Below, in pieces: positions 12,391 through 24,599 of a DNA stretch of 64,000 bases. The position numbers were made by a program, and so were the translations under genes. Location of the stretch: positions 22,774,208 to 22,838,207 of the forward strand of contig NC_081214.1 in the NCBI RefSeq assembly GCF_902713425.1, given 5' to 3'. The notes beneath the pieces are model-generated. The model searched no databases and had not been told where the DNA came from. It worked only from the letters and a program-made list of their open reading frames with translations. Positions within the stretch are counted from its first letter, which is position 1. Each line of letters begins with the position of its first letter. This DNA is from Acipenser ruthenus (taxonomy: Eukaryota > Chordata > Actinopteri > Acipenseriformes > Acipenseridae).

Positions 12391-14475
12391 ACTTTCCTTT
12401 GTTAACATATCAGGCCCTGTTCTCGATGATTGAACCTTTTTCAAAGTCTATGCACAGCTATACCTAGAGAATGGAGCATCCAACTTGAATGAAACTTGGT
12501 ACTGACATTTCTGAGCATAAACCCTTAGTTCTCAGAAACTTCTTGTTTGTGTGGCTTTGCTGAAACTGCATGGACAGTCAATGAAACGTCTGAAACGAGA
12601 GCTGAAATCATTGGTGGGGATACCTGTGTTAAATATACTGTATATTCAGTCGCATTAAAACCAAAGATGCCATTTTTTGGACGAGAAGACTTTGCCAATG
12701 CCTTGAACTGCTAAATATCTAAGAGATGAGCGTTTAAAGTTGTGGATGAAGAAACAAATGGCCACATTACAAAATACAGTATAAAGACATTGAGAACGAA
12801 TTATCAGCCGAACAGAATCGTATTTGAGTTCTGTTTTAGAACCACTGAAAGAATGCCTCATTATGAGCGAGCAGGAGAAGGATACAGCTAGCAACAAGGA
12901 TATCGACTCAAACAGTATTTCCTGGTACTAACAGTTCAATATGGGCTGGTTTTCGATCTCACAAATATTGACTGCCAGCCAGACCTTGACATAAAGCAAA
13001 AAAGATAGCAGCTATCCCATGCCAACACGCTGTTTGCAATTCAGAACTTATCATTATTCATTCCATTCTGCACTCACACTGCAGGGTCTTTACCTGAGAA
13101 GGGTGAACACAACGCACCAGCAAAGCAAACAGTGCTTGTGTTACACCAAGGAGTGGGCTGAATCAGTGACTGGTCTTACAGATAGGGGCTGGAGTTTACA
13201 GTAGACCTGGCATCAATAATGACATGGAGATATTTTAATAATGACTTTGGTTTTGGTGCCCTAGTTTATTTTTATTTTTTTGTTTTTGTGTGTGTGTGTA
13301 CTTAGACAGCATCAGGAAAATTAAACAGCAAGGTTCAGAAATAAGATAAGACATCTCTCTGCGGAGGTTAAAACGGCTCACTCATTATGAGTTCGCACAT
13401 TTTCATCGATAATAGTTGCTGTATTTTCCTATGACTGCTTACAGTGAAGAAGATACAGCTGATGTCAAGATATCTGATAACAAATGGGACTGACCACTAA
13501 AATCGAGGTGCAAGGATTGAAATAGCACGTAGCGATATGCTGATCAAACTGACATCACAGCTGAAACCAAAAAGAATGGGCAAAATTGCAAACTGTTCCC
13601 TGAATATCAAACTTCATTTGATCTACAAAAACACTTTATTAATATTATTATTATAAAAGCTCTCCAGTGAAAATATGGAAGGGCTTTATTTATGGTATTT
13701 CGGCTTTCAAATTGTGCTCCTTGTGTGTTGCCTAGTTTTGGAGATGGTTAGACCCAGTTCTAGAGGAGTGGATATACCATAGGGAAGCATACAGTGTGCG
13801 CAGGCTAGTGAAGCACTCAGAAGACAAGACTGCCTAGAGTCTTCGAAATTAGCAGCAAAATCTTAAAATCAGGGAATCAGAAACGGGATGGCTTTTTATA
13901 AATAGCTGTACAGAAAGCAGGTGTGTGAACAGCGATGGAACTAAGACTCCCATTGAGTAGCAGTTTGATGCATTCCTGGTTTTACTATGAGTTTAATAAG
14001 AGACACCTGAGTTTTCCTATACACTGTGGTTAATCAAGCTCCTAGTAAAACCTGGAATGGGTGAAACTGCTATGGGCGGGGGAGTAATTTGCTTGTTCAA
14101 ATTCATTCCATTACTTGTAATTTATTGGGAAGCGTTTCTTCATGGGAATGGCAGGGGTGGGCGTTGATGTTTTTGTATTGTATCTGTGTGCTTAATTTCT
14201 CAGTGTTGTGTAAGGACAAAGGACATACCCAGGGGCAATAAAAAACCTGGTATTTTATTATATACCTCGGGTAGCACGAAAAAGATTAACTGTTGTTGCA
14301 TAAAGTCACTGCAAGCCAACAGGTGTTTATATATGTACGGCATTTTGAAATGCTGTGTAAGTAAAAGTGTGCATCTGTATATACTGTACATGCTGTATTT
14401 TGTTGTTGATATTTATATTTACAATAAAATGACGCTTCCCTGTGCAGTAGTAAGTTTGACTACTTTCCACACTTT
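12391..14475. other. Non-coding region
   Basis: No gene or named repeat is recognised. There are short ATT and GT runs (about 13638-13650 and 13289-13300) and otherwise unique sequence. Confidence 0.5.
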
Positions 14476-15013
14476 CCATGTAAAGATTAGACTGCACTCA
14501 GGACCTCACCGTGCTGTGTGATGTGGGAGATGCACCTCTAGTGATAGTAAACCAGACCGAGGATAATGATCCATGTAAAGATTAGACTACACTCAGGACC
14601 GCACCGTGCTGTGTGATGTGGGAGATGCACCTCTAGTGATAGTAAACCAGAGCGAGGATAATGATCCATGTAAAGATTAGACTGCACTCAGGACCTCACC
14701 GTGCTGTGTGATGTGGGAGATGCACCTCTAGTGATAGTAAACCAGACCGAGGATAATGATCCATGTAAAGATTAGACTGCACTCAGGACCTCACCGTGCT
14801 GTGTGATGTGGGAGATGCACCTCTAGTGATAGTAAACCAGAGCGAGGATAATGATCCATGTAAAGATTAGACTGCACTCAGGACCTCACCGTGCTGTGTG
14901 ATGTGGGAGATGCACCTCTAGTGATAGTAAACCAGAGCGAGGATAATGATCCATGTAAAGATTAGACTGCACTCAGGACCTCAGCGTGCTGTGTGATGTG
15001 GGAGATGCACCTC
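14476..15013. repeat. 95-bp minisatellite, about 5.7 copies
   Basis: Units begin CCATGTAAAGATTAGACT at 14476, 14571, 14666, 14761, 14856 and 14951, an exact 95-bp period with only a few substitutions (for example CCGAGG/GCGAGG). The last unit stops at about 15013 inside GGGAGATGCACCTCT, where unique G+C-rich sequence begins. The low divergence points to recent expansion. Confidence 0.95.
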
Positions 15014-15200
15014 TCGATGGGGTCTGGCACTCTTGTGGAGCCTTGGCCCGGGCTGGGGTACGGGGAGCCCCCCCCGAAGGAGGGGCTGGACGTGGAAGGT
15101 TGAAGAGCCTCCTTCAGCAGGACACCCCACTTCTTACAGGGCCAGCTGTGCTTAAACCGCAGGGACAGGGTCCTGCAGCCAGGGGGCAGAGTGTCAGGTG
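15014..15200 (-). other. Possible further remnant of the ARAP-like locus, unassigned
   Basis: On the minus strand a G+C-rich open segment follows an acceptor-like CCCCTGGCTGCAG and reads TLSLRFKHSWPCKKWGVLLK and onward to a stop inside the neighbouring minisatellite. It lies downstream, in the direction of transcription, of the ARAP-like exons and is richer in G+C than its surroundings. I cannot align it to a known ARAP domain, so it is only a candidate terminal exon or chance open frame. Confidence 0.25.
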
Positions 15201-15289
15201 AGACAGAGATAGACAGGGCTGCTTCACGGAGCAGGGCAGGGGTGCAGGATGAAAGAGGAGTGCTTGTTTGATGTGTTTGTATTTAAACC

Positions 15290-15515
15290 CTAAAAGAGGA
15301 TGACTTCACTGAATTACTTTGATTTTTGATGTTTTTTTTTTTATTGCATGATATTTTTGCACCCATGGTTATACTATACATTTACCGTGGTTTACCATGT
15401 TTATTAATATTCTTCACCATACTTTAATATTATTTACAATGCTTGCCTGTGCTTTACCATGCTTTCGCTGTGCTTTATTACACTTTGTTGTGCTTTTACT
15501 ATGGTAAAGGAGACT
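15290..15515. repeat. Decayed TTTACCATGC-type simple repeat
   Basis: Repeated variants of GCTTTACCATG, TTTACCGTGG and TGCTTTATTACAC run across about 200 bp and end in CTATGGTAAAG. This looks like an old, diverged tandem repeat rather than coding sequence. Confidence 0.55.
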
Positions 15516-15559
15516 CACACACACACTGTTAGAGATTAATCACAGTCTCTTTTGTTTAG

Positions 15560-17130
15560 GATTTAATCACTAAATGATAAAGACAGAGACAGATATGTAA
15601 TGGACTGTGCGTTCAGGAACAAACCTCTCTGGTGAGATGATTTCAATCATGTTCTCAGGCTGTGGGGGAAACACATACAATAGCTGGATTAATGTTTTTA
15701 AAGCACTCGCAATTAAAGATGGGAAACTGAATGTTTTGTATTTGGATGGTATTCAGATGACTGGCCAGACGTGTGACAAGCTCCTTACTGCAGTTCTGTG
15801 ACAGAGTCAGCCTCAGCCGGTCTCTCTGGCGCCCTCCTGTGAGGTAAAGCAGCAGTTCGGTCCCACGGAGTGCCGCCCAGGCGTCTCTGTGCTCCGGCCA
15901 CTTCCCGTCCCTCGCGGTCACCCGGGAGAGACAGCGCACCCCCACCAGCTCCGAGTCCGGCACTGGCCATGGCAGCAACACCTACGGGGCAAACACAAGG
16001 GGTAATCGGGGGGGGACTGGGGTAAATAGGGCCACTTGTCATACTGAAGTACCCGAGTATACTCAGGTGTGAGAGGCCCCCATCCCTTTCTCCACCCCGT
16101 TACCTTGGCGATGTGCCGCAGGTGAGTTCTCAGGGTCTCCTGGTCATCTACTGAGCACTGCAGCCTCTCTTTCAGAATGTGCATCACAAACTCATGTCTT
16201 TGCCTGCAGGGAGAGGGGGAGAGCGGGTGAGGGGGCGAGGGGGAGAGAGGGAGAGAGATCCTAACCTCCTCACAGTCTCAGGCTCTCCCTTACCCTGTGG
16301 AGCAGTCACAGAGCGAGGTGACGTCCCTCAGATTGAGAACCTCGCAGGGGGCAGAGTCGACCTCCTCCGAGAACACAAGCTTGTCTTTGTCCAGTTTGCC
16401 CTGGAACTCCTCAGCGTCTGCAAGCACAGCAGATCACGCTCAGGCCACGTCCACAGTAAACTGCCATGCCCTTTACTATGCAGGAGCTCCTCATCGTTCA
16501 CTGTTTGGATCATTTCATGGTTTTTATGTGTATGACAGATTGCGAAATGGAGGAAGGCACTGTATTAAAATGCAGCTGGGGATCAACATGGTTTGTCATG
16601 TTTGCATAACTTGGAGGACAGTTTTCATTTTCGTTTGTTTGTAATAAACTGAACAGTTTCTAAAGGAAGGACACGGTACCTTGTACAGAACGGTTCTCTG
16701 GAGGGGAAGGGTCAAGCCCAACGTCTTGGAAAGGGGCCTCTGAGAACACAAATACAATGTTATATACCGTAGCAATCAACTTTCCAATACAAATCCATCC
16801 TACCGTTAGCATTCCACGTTATGGTGCATTATCCGGCCACACTTTGAAACAGGGAGCCGCGTTCAGCACAGTACCTGTGATCTGGTTCTGGCGCAGCAGC
16901 TCGGCCTGCATGGCCTGCCCTGCCTGCTCTGCCAGGGAGATGGGGGATGGCTGGGAGGGCTCCCCTGGGTGAATGATCACCCGCGCCCCGGAACACAGCA
17001 GGGCCAGTGTCTCCGACACATCGGCAGTCATCCCCACCTCACACAGACGCTGAGGCAGAGAGAATGAGACTGGGCGTTAGAGAGAGAAAGAGACAGAGGG
17101 AAAGATACTGGCACTATACACCACCTCACA

Positions 17131-17178
<48 letters not shown>

Positions 17179-19091
17179 AGGAAGGGAGTAGGCAGTGTGT
17201 TGCTGTGGACAGCGTGGACTCCTACCTGGTGCAGCTGCTCCTGGCTCCTGTACAGAGGGTGCAATTGGCGGTAGCGGCCCTGCTTGTATTTGGCCCAGGT
17301 GAACGCCCGGCGCTGCTACGCAGAGGATTCTGGGCAGATCTGTTCAGCGGGCGGCACCTGATCCCCCCAAAGCTCATTGGCTGACTTGTTCCCGAACAGA
17401 ATGAACAGCTACAAAAAAAAAAGGTAGCATCCCTGTTTAACACGGCTTTTACTTTCCGACAGACCAGGGAAGTCAGGGCGAAAATCCTTTTTTTTTGTTT
17501 TTTTTTTATCGTCGGTGATTTAGCGAAAGACGTTTTGCAAACTGGTTTTTGATCTGTTGTCCCCGGGTGACAGAGTCCTTCCTCTCAGATTCCCTACCTG
17601 AATGAGTGGCTCTGTCCACATGCTCTTGCCCATCTTCAGACTGCATACCTTGGAGACAGTGGTCCCCATGGCACGGTGCGGACCTGGAAATAAACCATGC
17701 TGGGGTTAGTGAAGACCAGTGCAGATCACAGGTAATCCCCTCCCTCCAGTATCCAGTCTAGCCCCTCCTTCTCCCTGCAGCCCCTGCACCCCCGACCTGC
17801 ACAGTTGTCACAGATGACGACGAGCAGGTTCACAGAAGCCCACTCTGGGTCAGGACTCCAACAATCGGCACAGTTTCGATTCCATGTGCTCCCCCAAACG
17901 CGCTCCGCCACCTCACTGCAGGACAGGGCACTCTTCACAGCCTGGGACAGTGAGCCCAGCCAGGCAACCAGCTCCCGAGAAGAATCTGCTGTGAAACTGA
18001 GAAGGACAGGGAGGGGTTAATGAGGGACACAATCCACCACACGCAGGACTGGGTGCTCCTGAGGGGGTCAGGACAATAAGCAGCTATCACGACATTGAGG
18101 TCGAAGCTGTGTCTGCCTGTCTGCTTCGCCTGGGACACGTTCATGTTGATCGCTGTCATTGCAACGCCTTCTCTGAAATCCTGGAAAAGGCAGAGGATGG
18201 AATAGAATCAATAAAGATCTGTAGTACAGGCAGACAGACGGAGGGGGGAGCAGAAATTCACCTTTTCATATTACAGGACACAGGAAATACCAGACCTGCT
18301 GTAAAGAATGGTAAAGACTGCATGGCTTTGTGTGGCCACTAGATGTCACCCTGGCCATAATAAACAGAAAATGAAACAGTACTGAACCCATCCAGTGTTT
18401 GGTTATTTAAAGAAACTATAATCAAAATGTATATAGAAATAGATATTTATAATAACATTATATTATAAAGTTGTATTAATATATTTGTATATTTAAGAAG
18501 GTTTTAGTAGTTTTGTTTTTGTCTATAATGTAAAACAAACTGAAGAAGATCCTGCGCATTACAGCTTTGCTTCCGGGAATGTAAACAAACTGAACCATCA
18601 ACAAGGTTAAACTAGCGAATAATATTGTGGCAAACAGACACCAATGTACAATTTGTGTACATTTTTATTTGAATAGTGTAAAACAGTGTGTTCTCACCCT
18701 CTTTGCTGGACACTATTTGTATCTGCGGCATTTCAGATTCTAAAATGCTGCAAAGTGATTTCCTGCAACAACAAGAAAATTCTATATGAGACTCTTGTGC
18801 TGTAGATACCTGGCCATTGGCAATCCACTGGGACAGCAAAGTACAAAAAACATCCATCCCAACTCACAGTCTTCATAAAAAAACCAATGAGAAGCTGCTC
18901 ACCTCCTGGGCTGCGGGACAGGGGGGGCTGTGCTCTGCTCTGAGAGGGTACTCTGGGTGCGCTTGCGAGGTTTGGGTACGGGGTACGTCTGTCCCGCTGG
19001 GGGGACCACCCTGGGGAGGGGTTTGGACATGCTGTCAGACACTGAAGTGAGAGCTGTGGCTGAACTGAGCTGACACAGGGACCGTGTACGT
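15560..19091 (-). pseudogene. ARAP-family ArfGAP/PH gene, partly decayed
   Basis: Minus-strand exons with consistent borders are 18903-19091, 18698-18762, part of a PH exon ending near 18180, 17797-17996, 17598-17683, 17226-17408, 16875-17049, 16680-16739, 16294-16417, 16104-16203 and 15789-15981. In order they encode a proline-rich linker (PVPKPRKR), the end of a PH domain, an ArfGAP zinc finger (CADC, 16 residues, CDNC, then HRAMG), the rest of the ArfGAP domain (SKVCSLKMGKSMW, ANELWGDQVPP), an ankyrin-like stretch (SLAEQAGQAMQAELLRQN) and two PH-like segments. This is the ARAP1-3 order; such proteins are Arf/Rho GTPase-activating proteins controlled by phosphoinositides. Signs of decay: a TAG at 17316-17318 inside the ArfGAP exon, no exon for the start of the second PH domain, no phase-compatible donor after the exon ending at 18180, and no SAM, RhoGAP or RA exons in the window. 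A functional short form or a sequencing error at the TAG cannot be excluded. Confidence 0.65.
17134..17172. repeat. (GA)n microsatellite
   Basis: GA dinucleotide run in the intron between two ARAP-like exons, extended by G-rich GGGAGGGAGG. Confidence 0.9.
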
Positions 19092-19548
19092 CTGGAAAAT
19101 AGAGATGAGTGACAGATGAAATTACCTTTAGGGAATGTAAACAAACAGGGTGGTTAACAAGCACTGCTTTCTGATAAACTAGAGTGCGCACAACGCACCA
19201 CCAGACACATTATCCACCTTGGTCAAACAATAACCCAAGCAGGCATGGGGCTAATAGGACTTGCAGTATCTGGAGGTAAACATTATTATAAAAAACAGAA
19301 TTTAAACTGCAAATGATCTTTTACACAAAACGTTGTATCTATGAAATGTAGATTTTTAACCTTCATTTTCAACAGCGGCTCATATGACATCATCTTCCTA
19401 AAATATTTAAAAACTGTGGTACAGCTTTTAAGTTATGCATTATTATATTTATTGTTCGGAAGTGTTTTAATAATTCACTTATTTGACAGCACTCAGTGCG
19501 TGATACTGCCGCCCATTCCTTTGATAACAGAAGTGTTTTGACCACCAT

Positions 19549-19790
19549 GGGCAGGAGTGTGGAGTAGTGGTTAGGGCTCAGGGCTCTGGACTCTTGACTG
19601 GAGGGTCGTGGGTTCAATCCCCAGTCAGGGACACTGCTGTTGTACCCTTGAGCAAGGTACTTTACCTAGATTGCTCCAGTAAAAACCCAACTGTATAAAT
19701 GGGTAATTATATGTAAAAATAATGTGATATCTTGTAACAATTGTAAGTCGCCCTGGATAAGGACGTCTGTTAAGAAATAAATAATAATAT
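19549..19790 (+). mobile_element. tRNA-derived SINE, second copy
   Basis: Same family as 12163-12390, with the same head (GGAGTAGTGGTTAGGGCT), B-box-like GGGTTCAATCCC, body and GTAAGTCGCCCTGGATAAGG tail, ending in an ATAAT run. It carries a short internal duplication (CTCAGGGCTCTGGACTC) in the head and ACAATT before the tail. It lies just upstream, in transcription terms, of the ARAP-like exons. Confidence 0.9.
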
Positions 19791-21129
19791 ACAAAAGTAA
19801 TTGACCAGCACCACATTTTTTTACTTTGGTAGCTGAATGCAGAACTATTTGTGCGCCACAAGGCTGGACACTAAACTTTAAGCTTGCTTTTGTCTATACA
19901 TGTGACGGTACATGTCATAGACAAAACACTGAACCAAGAAGTACATTAAAACATTAAAAATAACGTTATATACAAAAGTGCCCTTACCTTGGTATTTGTC
20001 GTTTGGCTTACAGGACTTGAAATAAACCTAAGAGATCGACTCGAAGCGGCTCACGAGTGCGACAGGTGTGGATCTTGTGACCAGCGTCGTACCTGTAATA
20101 CAGGTCTTACGGGATAGAGCCGCGTTCCATGGAGAGTGATTGTGTTTAGATTGAGATTGAAAGTAAAACTCTTTGCAGTGTTACCGTGCTGCTGAAATTA
20201 CGACAGATGGTGCAAGGACCAACTCACCCTAAAAACGATGCGTGCCTATTTCCTGGCTAAGCACTCTTAAATACAGTACTGCTGTAAAGGCTACGCACAC
20301 ACACGCTGCAGTTGCCTCGACAACCGTATTTGGCACTCGCTGCAGTTGTTTGTTGTACACACACACCTTTCATTACTGAAGTGAGTGTACTCCATGTTTA
20401 AACAAACCACTGAACTCGGCAATCATTACATGGCGATCGTAAGGTTTTGTGTGACCACATGGAGGTTGTGTTTTTGTTTATGCTTTTGGAAGAAAGTACT
20501 GTACGTAACCGATCGACAGCTCGTCAAGCGCAGCTATGCTCTTTTCTGCAAAACCACCGGAGACGCCGTTTTGCTTTTTCTGCACTGCTAAGCGGTGACG
20601 ATCTGCAGTACCGTATCTTACCAATTTAAGTGCCCATCTTTCTTATCATGTTCCATTTGTCTTCATTTTAATGAAATAACAAAGTGTGTTTGTTTTTCTT
20701 TTAGGTGCACATTCCTTTGTTCATAACTGTTAGCGTCTGTGACTGGTGTTCAGATCATTTTACACACATAAGCTGTTTTATATCCCTTACTTACACTGCA
20801 TTGGACCAATCAATGTTAGATCCAGTCGTTACGTTAGCCAGCCACTAGAGCGCGCTGCACCACACCTGTCATCCAAGAATATCATTATAAACATGTCGAT
20901 GCAACACATAAGTTGTCGTTCAAAATATACACGCAACTGCAAGCTTTCTTCCAACCCTATATACTAATAATAGGCAGATGTTACCACCAAGTGTTCACGG
21001 CACCAGTGGTTTGACTGCTGGCATTTCACTAAGGCAAATATAATATGTATCTTTCTTTAGCCCTGAATTACTATAATGTGCTATACTGACGACCTTAAAC
21101 GAATCAGGAGTCGATACTCTCTGATCACA
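19791..21129. other. Region between the ARAP-like relic and PDZD11
   Basis: The two loci are transcribed away from each other, so this interval should contain both promoters or one shared promoter. CpG-containing sequence at about 20000-20350 and 20450-20610 is richer in G+C than the flanks. No coding exon is recognised. Confidence 0.4.
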
Positions 21130-21254
21130 TGACAAGGGAGGAGCGACGTGATTCCAGCAGCGAGGCTTCAGTAGTTACGCAACGAAACCGGACCAGCTGA
21201 TGAGGTTTTTTTTTTTCGCTTGTGAGAGACTTACGCTTCAAAGTCAAGAATACG
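21130..21254 (+). promoter_or_regulatory. pdzd11: PDZD11 promoter / non-coding first exon
   Basis: A G+C-richer stretch containing TCACATGAC, GACGTG and TTACGCAAC words runs into a consensus 5' splice site at 21255 (TACG/GTAAGT). The matching acceptor CTCGACAG lies at about 22360, 30 bp before the PDZD11 start codon, so this segment is best read as the core promoter and 5'-untranslated exon. The transcription start itself cannot be fixed from sequence. Confidence 0.55.
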
Positions 21255-22391
21255 GTAAGTTTCAACTCCTAAAACAAAAACCAACAACACAAAAAGCAGT
21301 AAAGCGACTGACGGAGGCGGTTGGATGTGTTGTTTGATATTTCGTCACCAGATACACACTGTGTTATGTCGGAGTGAGCTTCTGTCTCAGCTGTGTTTTA
21401 CTGTGTAGGCGGTCTCCCCAGATCGGGTTCAATGAGATTTTGTAAATGTTAAAATGCGTAACTGCTTGTCACATTGATAACCTGGTATATTTGTTTTTCA
21501 GTGTCACAAATCAGGCAATATATATATATTTTTTTCGATGTCTAAACTAGTATCGATTGCCTACAAATGTATAAATGGGGTTGCTCGACCGAATTGAAAG
21601 GCCATGATAATAACATTGAAAGAGGCTGAATCAACTAGTTGCTTTAAACTTTTTGTTTTTAGACGCTTATATTTTGTTATCCACTGTCTGCACAGTGCTG
21701 TAAGACTGCCCAGCCAGGCACACCCTTATTAATGTACCGCTTTCGGCGATTAGCGGCCTAAACTGTAATTGCAGTGTACCAAAGCCTGACGTCATCCAAC
21801 ACCGATCATAAATCAACATTAATTAACTGTACACGTCACTGTACACAGTCACGCGTTTGACTAAGTCTTGTATATTGGATGTTTTGAGTGGGGTTGTCAT
21901 TCGTGTTCTACTGGCGCGCTCTGCAGTTCTTTCCCAGTTCTGTATCCTGGTCGGCAGTGAAGGAGTTAGGCATGCTCAGTGCAATGCAGTTTTGTGATTT
22001 AGTGTAACACACGGCATGCCAAAAAAGCACCAGATCTATGCGTGTGGTAAAATTGCTTCTTTTCTGCTCAATATGTGTTCTGCAAGGTATATACAGATAG
22101 GATTTGATATTTTAGAGACATAATACTTGTGATTGTTCAACTGCTTTCATTGAATTGACTAACAGTGACTTCAATTTAAATAATTTGTGTCCAGCGTGAT
22201 TAACTAGTTTTAACAGAATACTGCTAGTTTTGATCAACAATGTGTTAGAATTGATTAAAAAGGGAATTGGAATTGATTTTAAAACCTTGCTCACTTGCTC
22301 TTTTTGAAACCCCTCCCTTGGAGTGTAATTTACATTTTTAATCAAGTGTTGCTCGACAGAATGAAAAAATAACTCGAGTTGTGGTGTTGCG

Positions 22392-24142
22392 ATGGACCCC
22401 AGGATCCCGTACGATGACTACCCCCTCCCTGTGGTCCTCCTGCCGTCCTACGAGAACCCGCCTGCCTGGATCGCGCCGCAAGAGGTATGCCACCCTTAAC
22501 CCACGAGGCTTTGAATGAGGGGCGTGGAAGGAAAGGACCCTGCAGGAAAAGAAAACATCCAAACTGAAAACCTTGAAGCTACAGAAACCTCTGAGAGGCT
22601 GGCTTATGAGTTGAAGGCTGTCTGCTGTCACAAGCTAAAACTCGAGGATTTGACAAAAACTAATCAAATTTAATTTCATTATTTTATTAAATTAAAGCAC
22701 TTAGGGCATTCTGAAGTCTGTCTGCTTTGTGAATAACAGCATTATACAGTAGTTCGTGATCTTGTCAGGTTGTTTCACATTATACACTAATTTTGGACTG
22801 CTTTAGCTAAGGTCACGTTAGGTAGCGATAATCAGGGTCTGTGAAACTCACCACTTAATTTGGGAGGCAAAGGAAAGCCAGCTGGCAGGGCAATCCTTTC
22901 AGTGTCTGGGACAAATGGATGCTAGCGATGGTGCAGTGATGCGCCTGTGTGTCTACACACACCTCTATGAGATTCCGCCCTGTCTGTCCCTATAGACCCG
23001 CTCTGACCCTGCTCTCTGTTCACAGCGGATTCAACACCCTGACTACAATAATGAGCTGACGCAGTTCCTGCCCCGCACCATCGTGCTCAAGAAGCCCCCC
23101 GGAGCACAGCTGGGCTTCAACATTCGGGGAGGGAAAGCGTCCCAGCTGGGAATCTTCATCTCCAAGGTAAGGTCTTCATAAACCCCTACGGCACTCCGGT
23201 AGAACCCCATTTGGAGGAGACTCCATTGTGTCGATAGTGGCATACTCTGTTTCCATGTCTCCCTGTTGATATGAATGGCCTCTCTTTCTTGTTCCCAGGT
23301 AATCCCAGACTCAGATGCACACCGGGCTGGGCTGCAGGAGGGGGATCAGGTCCTGTCAGTGAATGAAATTGACTTCCAGGACATTGAACACGCCAAGGTG
23401 AGGGAAACACACTTGGTATCGGCCTCTTCCATTGTAATCCGCTCTGTGTTCTGGCCTCAGTCTGCATTAAGAACAATCAGGCCCCTCATGTTACCTTGTT
23501 CCTCCCTTTTATAGCAGCGTGAACAGTTTGTTTCCTCTCCTTTCAGGCTGTGGAGATTTTGAAGACTGCCCGTGAGATCCTGATGAGGGTGCGCTTCTTC
23601 CCTTACAGTGAGTCCCACTTCTACCCTCAATCACAATCTAACTACCCCCTGTACTATCGGGGTCTGAGGATCCCAAGCGCTCAGTGTGTCTGTCCTTTGA
23701 TCATGAGTCCCACTTCTACCCTCAATCACAATCCAACTACCCCCTGTACCATCGGGGTCTGAGGATCCCAAGCGCTCAGTGTGTCTGTCCTGTGATCATG
23801 AGTCCCACTCTACCCCCAATCACAATCTAACTACCCCCTGTACCATCGGGGTCTGAGGATCCCAAGCGCTCAGTGTGTCTGTCCTGTGATCGTGTGTCGT
23901 CTTTAGTCAGGAATGTAATGTGTTTACTGTGGGAGCCCAAGGTGAAGTCAGCTGATGCAGGGTTCTCAGTTAAATCCCCCTGCTGTACAGACTAGTCTTT
24001 CATCATTGCAGGGAAGGGTCTCCCATGTCTGTAACATATTTTATAATATGTGGGGAAAGATAGAGCAGCCACCTCACTGTATGTTTCCCCTCTCTTTTTC
24101 TGCCCAGACTACCAGAGACAGAAGGAGAGGACGGTCCACTAA
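22392..24142 (+). CDS. pdzd11: PDZD11, PDZ domain-containing protein 11
   Basis: Five coding exons are in perfect phase: 22392-22484, 23026-23166, 23299-23397, 23547-23607 and 24108-24142, giving 142 residues against 140 in human. The protein begins MDPRIPYDDYP and contains one PDZ domain with the carboxylate-binding loop LGFNIRGG, the segment SQLGIFISKVIPDSDAHRAG, and the invariant end RQKERTVH. PDZD11 (PISP/AIPP1) is a small cytosolic or membrane-associated adaptor that binds C-terminal PDZ ligands such as plasma-membrane calcium pumps, ATP7A and a multivitamin transporter, and PLEKHA7 at junctions. The start is chosen because it gives the conserved N-terminus and lies 30 bp after a good acceptor. 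The gene is intact. It converges with the STARD10-like gene; in human it neighbours RAB41 and ARR3 on Xq13.1. Confidence 0.97.
23609..23893. repeat. 95-bp tandem repeat, 3 copies, in PDZD11 intron
   Basis: Units begin TGAGTCCCACTTCTACCC at 23609, 23704 and 23799 (period 95 bp). The first unit starts inside the 5' splice site of the exon ending at 23607 (GTGAGTCCC); later copies have ATGAGTCCC, so the donor itself is not repeated. Confidence 0.9.
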
Positions 24143-24567
24143 CAGAAGAGGTGACTGGAGTAACTGTGCCTGTGGGAAACACAGCTTTGTCTTGGTATTG
24201 AGACCATGGGGCAGCACGGGGGGCTGTGGGTGTTACTGACACACTCACACACCCACCGGTAACCATGCTGTGTGAAGAACAAGGCATCAGTGACACTGCA
24301 GTTTAAAGGACCCGTCTTCAGAGTCATTCCTTTTCTGGACCTGCTTTTCAGCGATTGGCTAGGAAGGAAAGCAGCTTATTAATAATACCTGTGAGGGGGC
24401 GGGGCTGCTGAGTACTACTCCATTATTAATGAGCTGTGATTTCCCATGAGCCAATCCTGAGAGCATGGCCAGAGCGTGAATGCTGCTGTGATTCTGGAGT
24501 CTGCTCCTGGCGATGCCGAGACAAAATATGCAGTCGGCTACAAATGATATAGTTTTTAGGTACTAAG

Positions 24568-24574
24568 AATAAAA
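24568..24574 (+). terminator. pdzd11: Candidate PDZD11 polyadenylation signal
   Basis: AATAAAA lies about 430 bp after the PDZD11 stop codon on the same strand. It is the nearest canonical signal downstream. Confidence 0.5.
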
Positions 24575-24599
24575 TCAGATTTTGGTCATACTGTAGTAT

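Noticed and set aside
1-14475. Search for KIF4A, the usual PDZD11 neighbour in mammals, in the left flank
   Set aside because: No kinesin motor motif (P-loop GQTGSGKT or switch sequences) or coiled-coil exons were seen in this flank.
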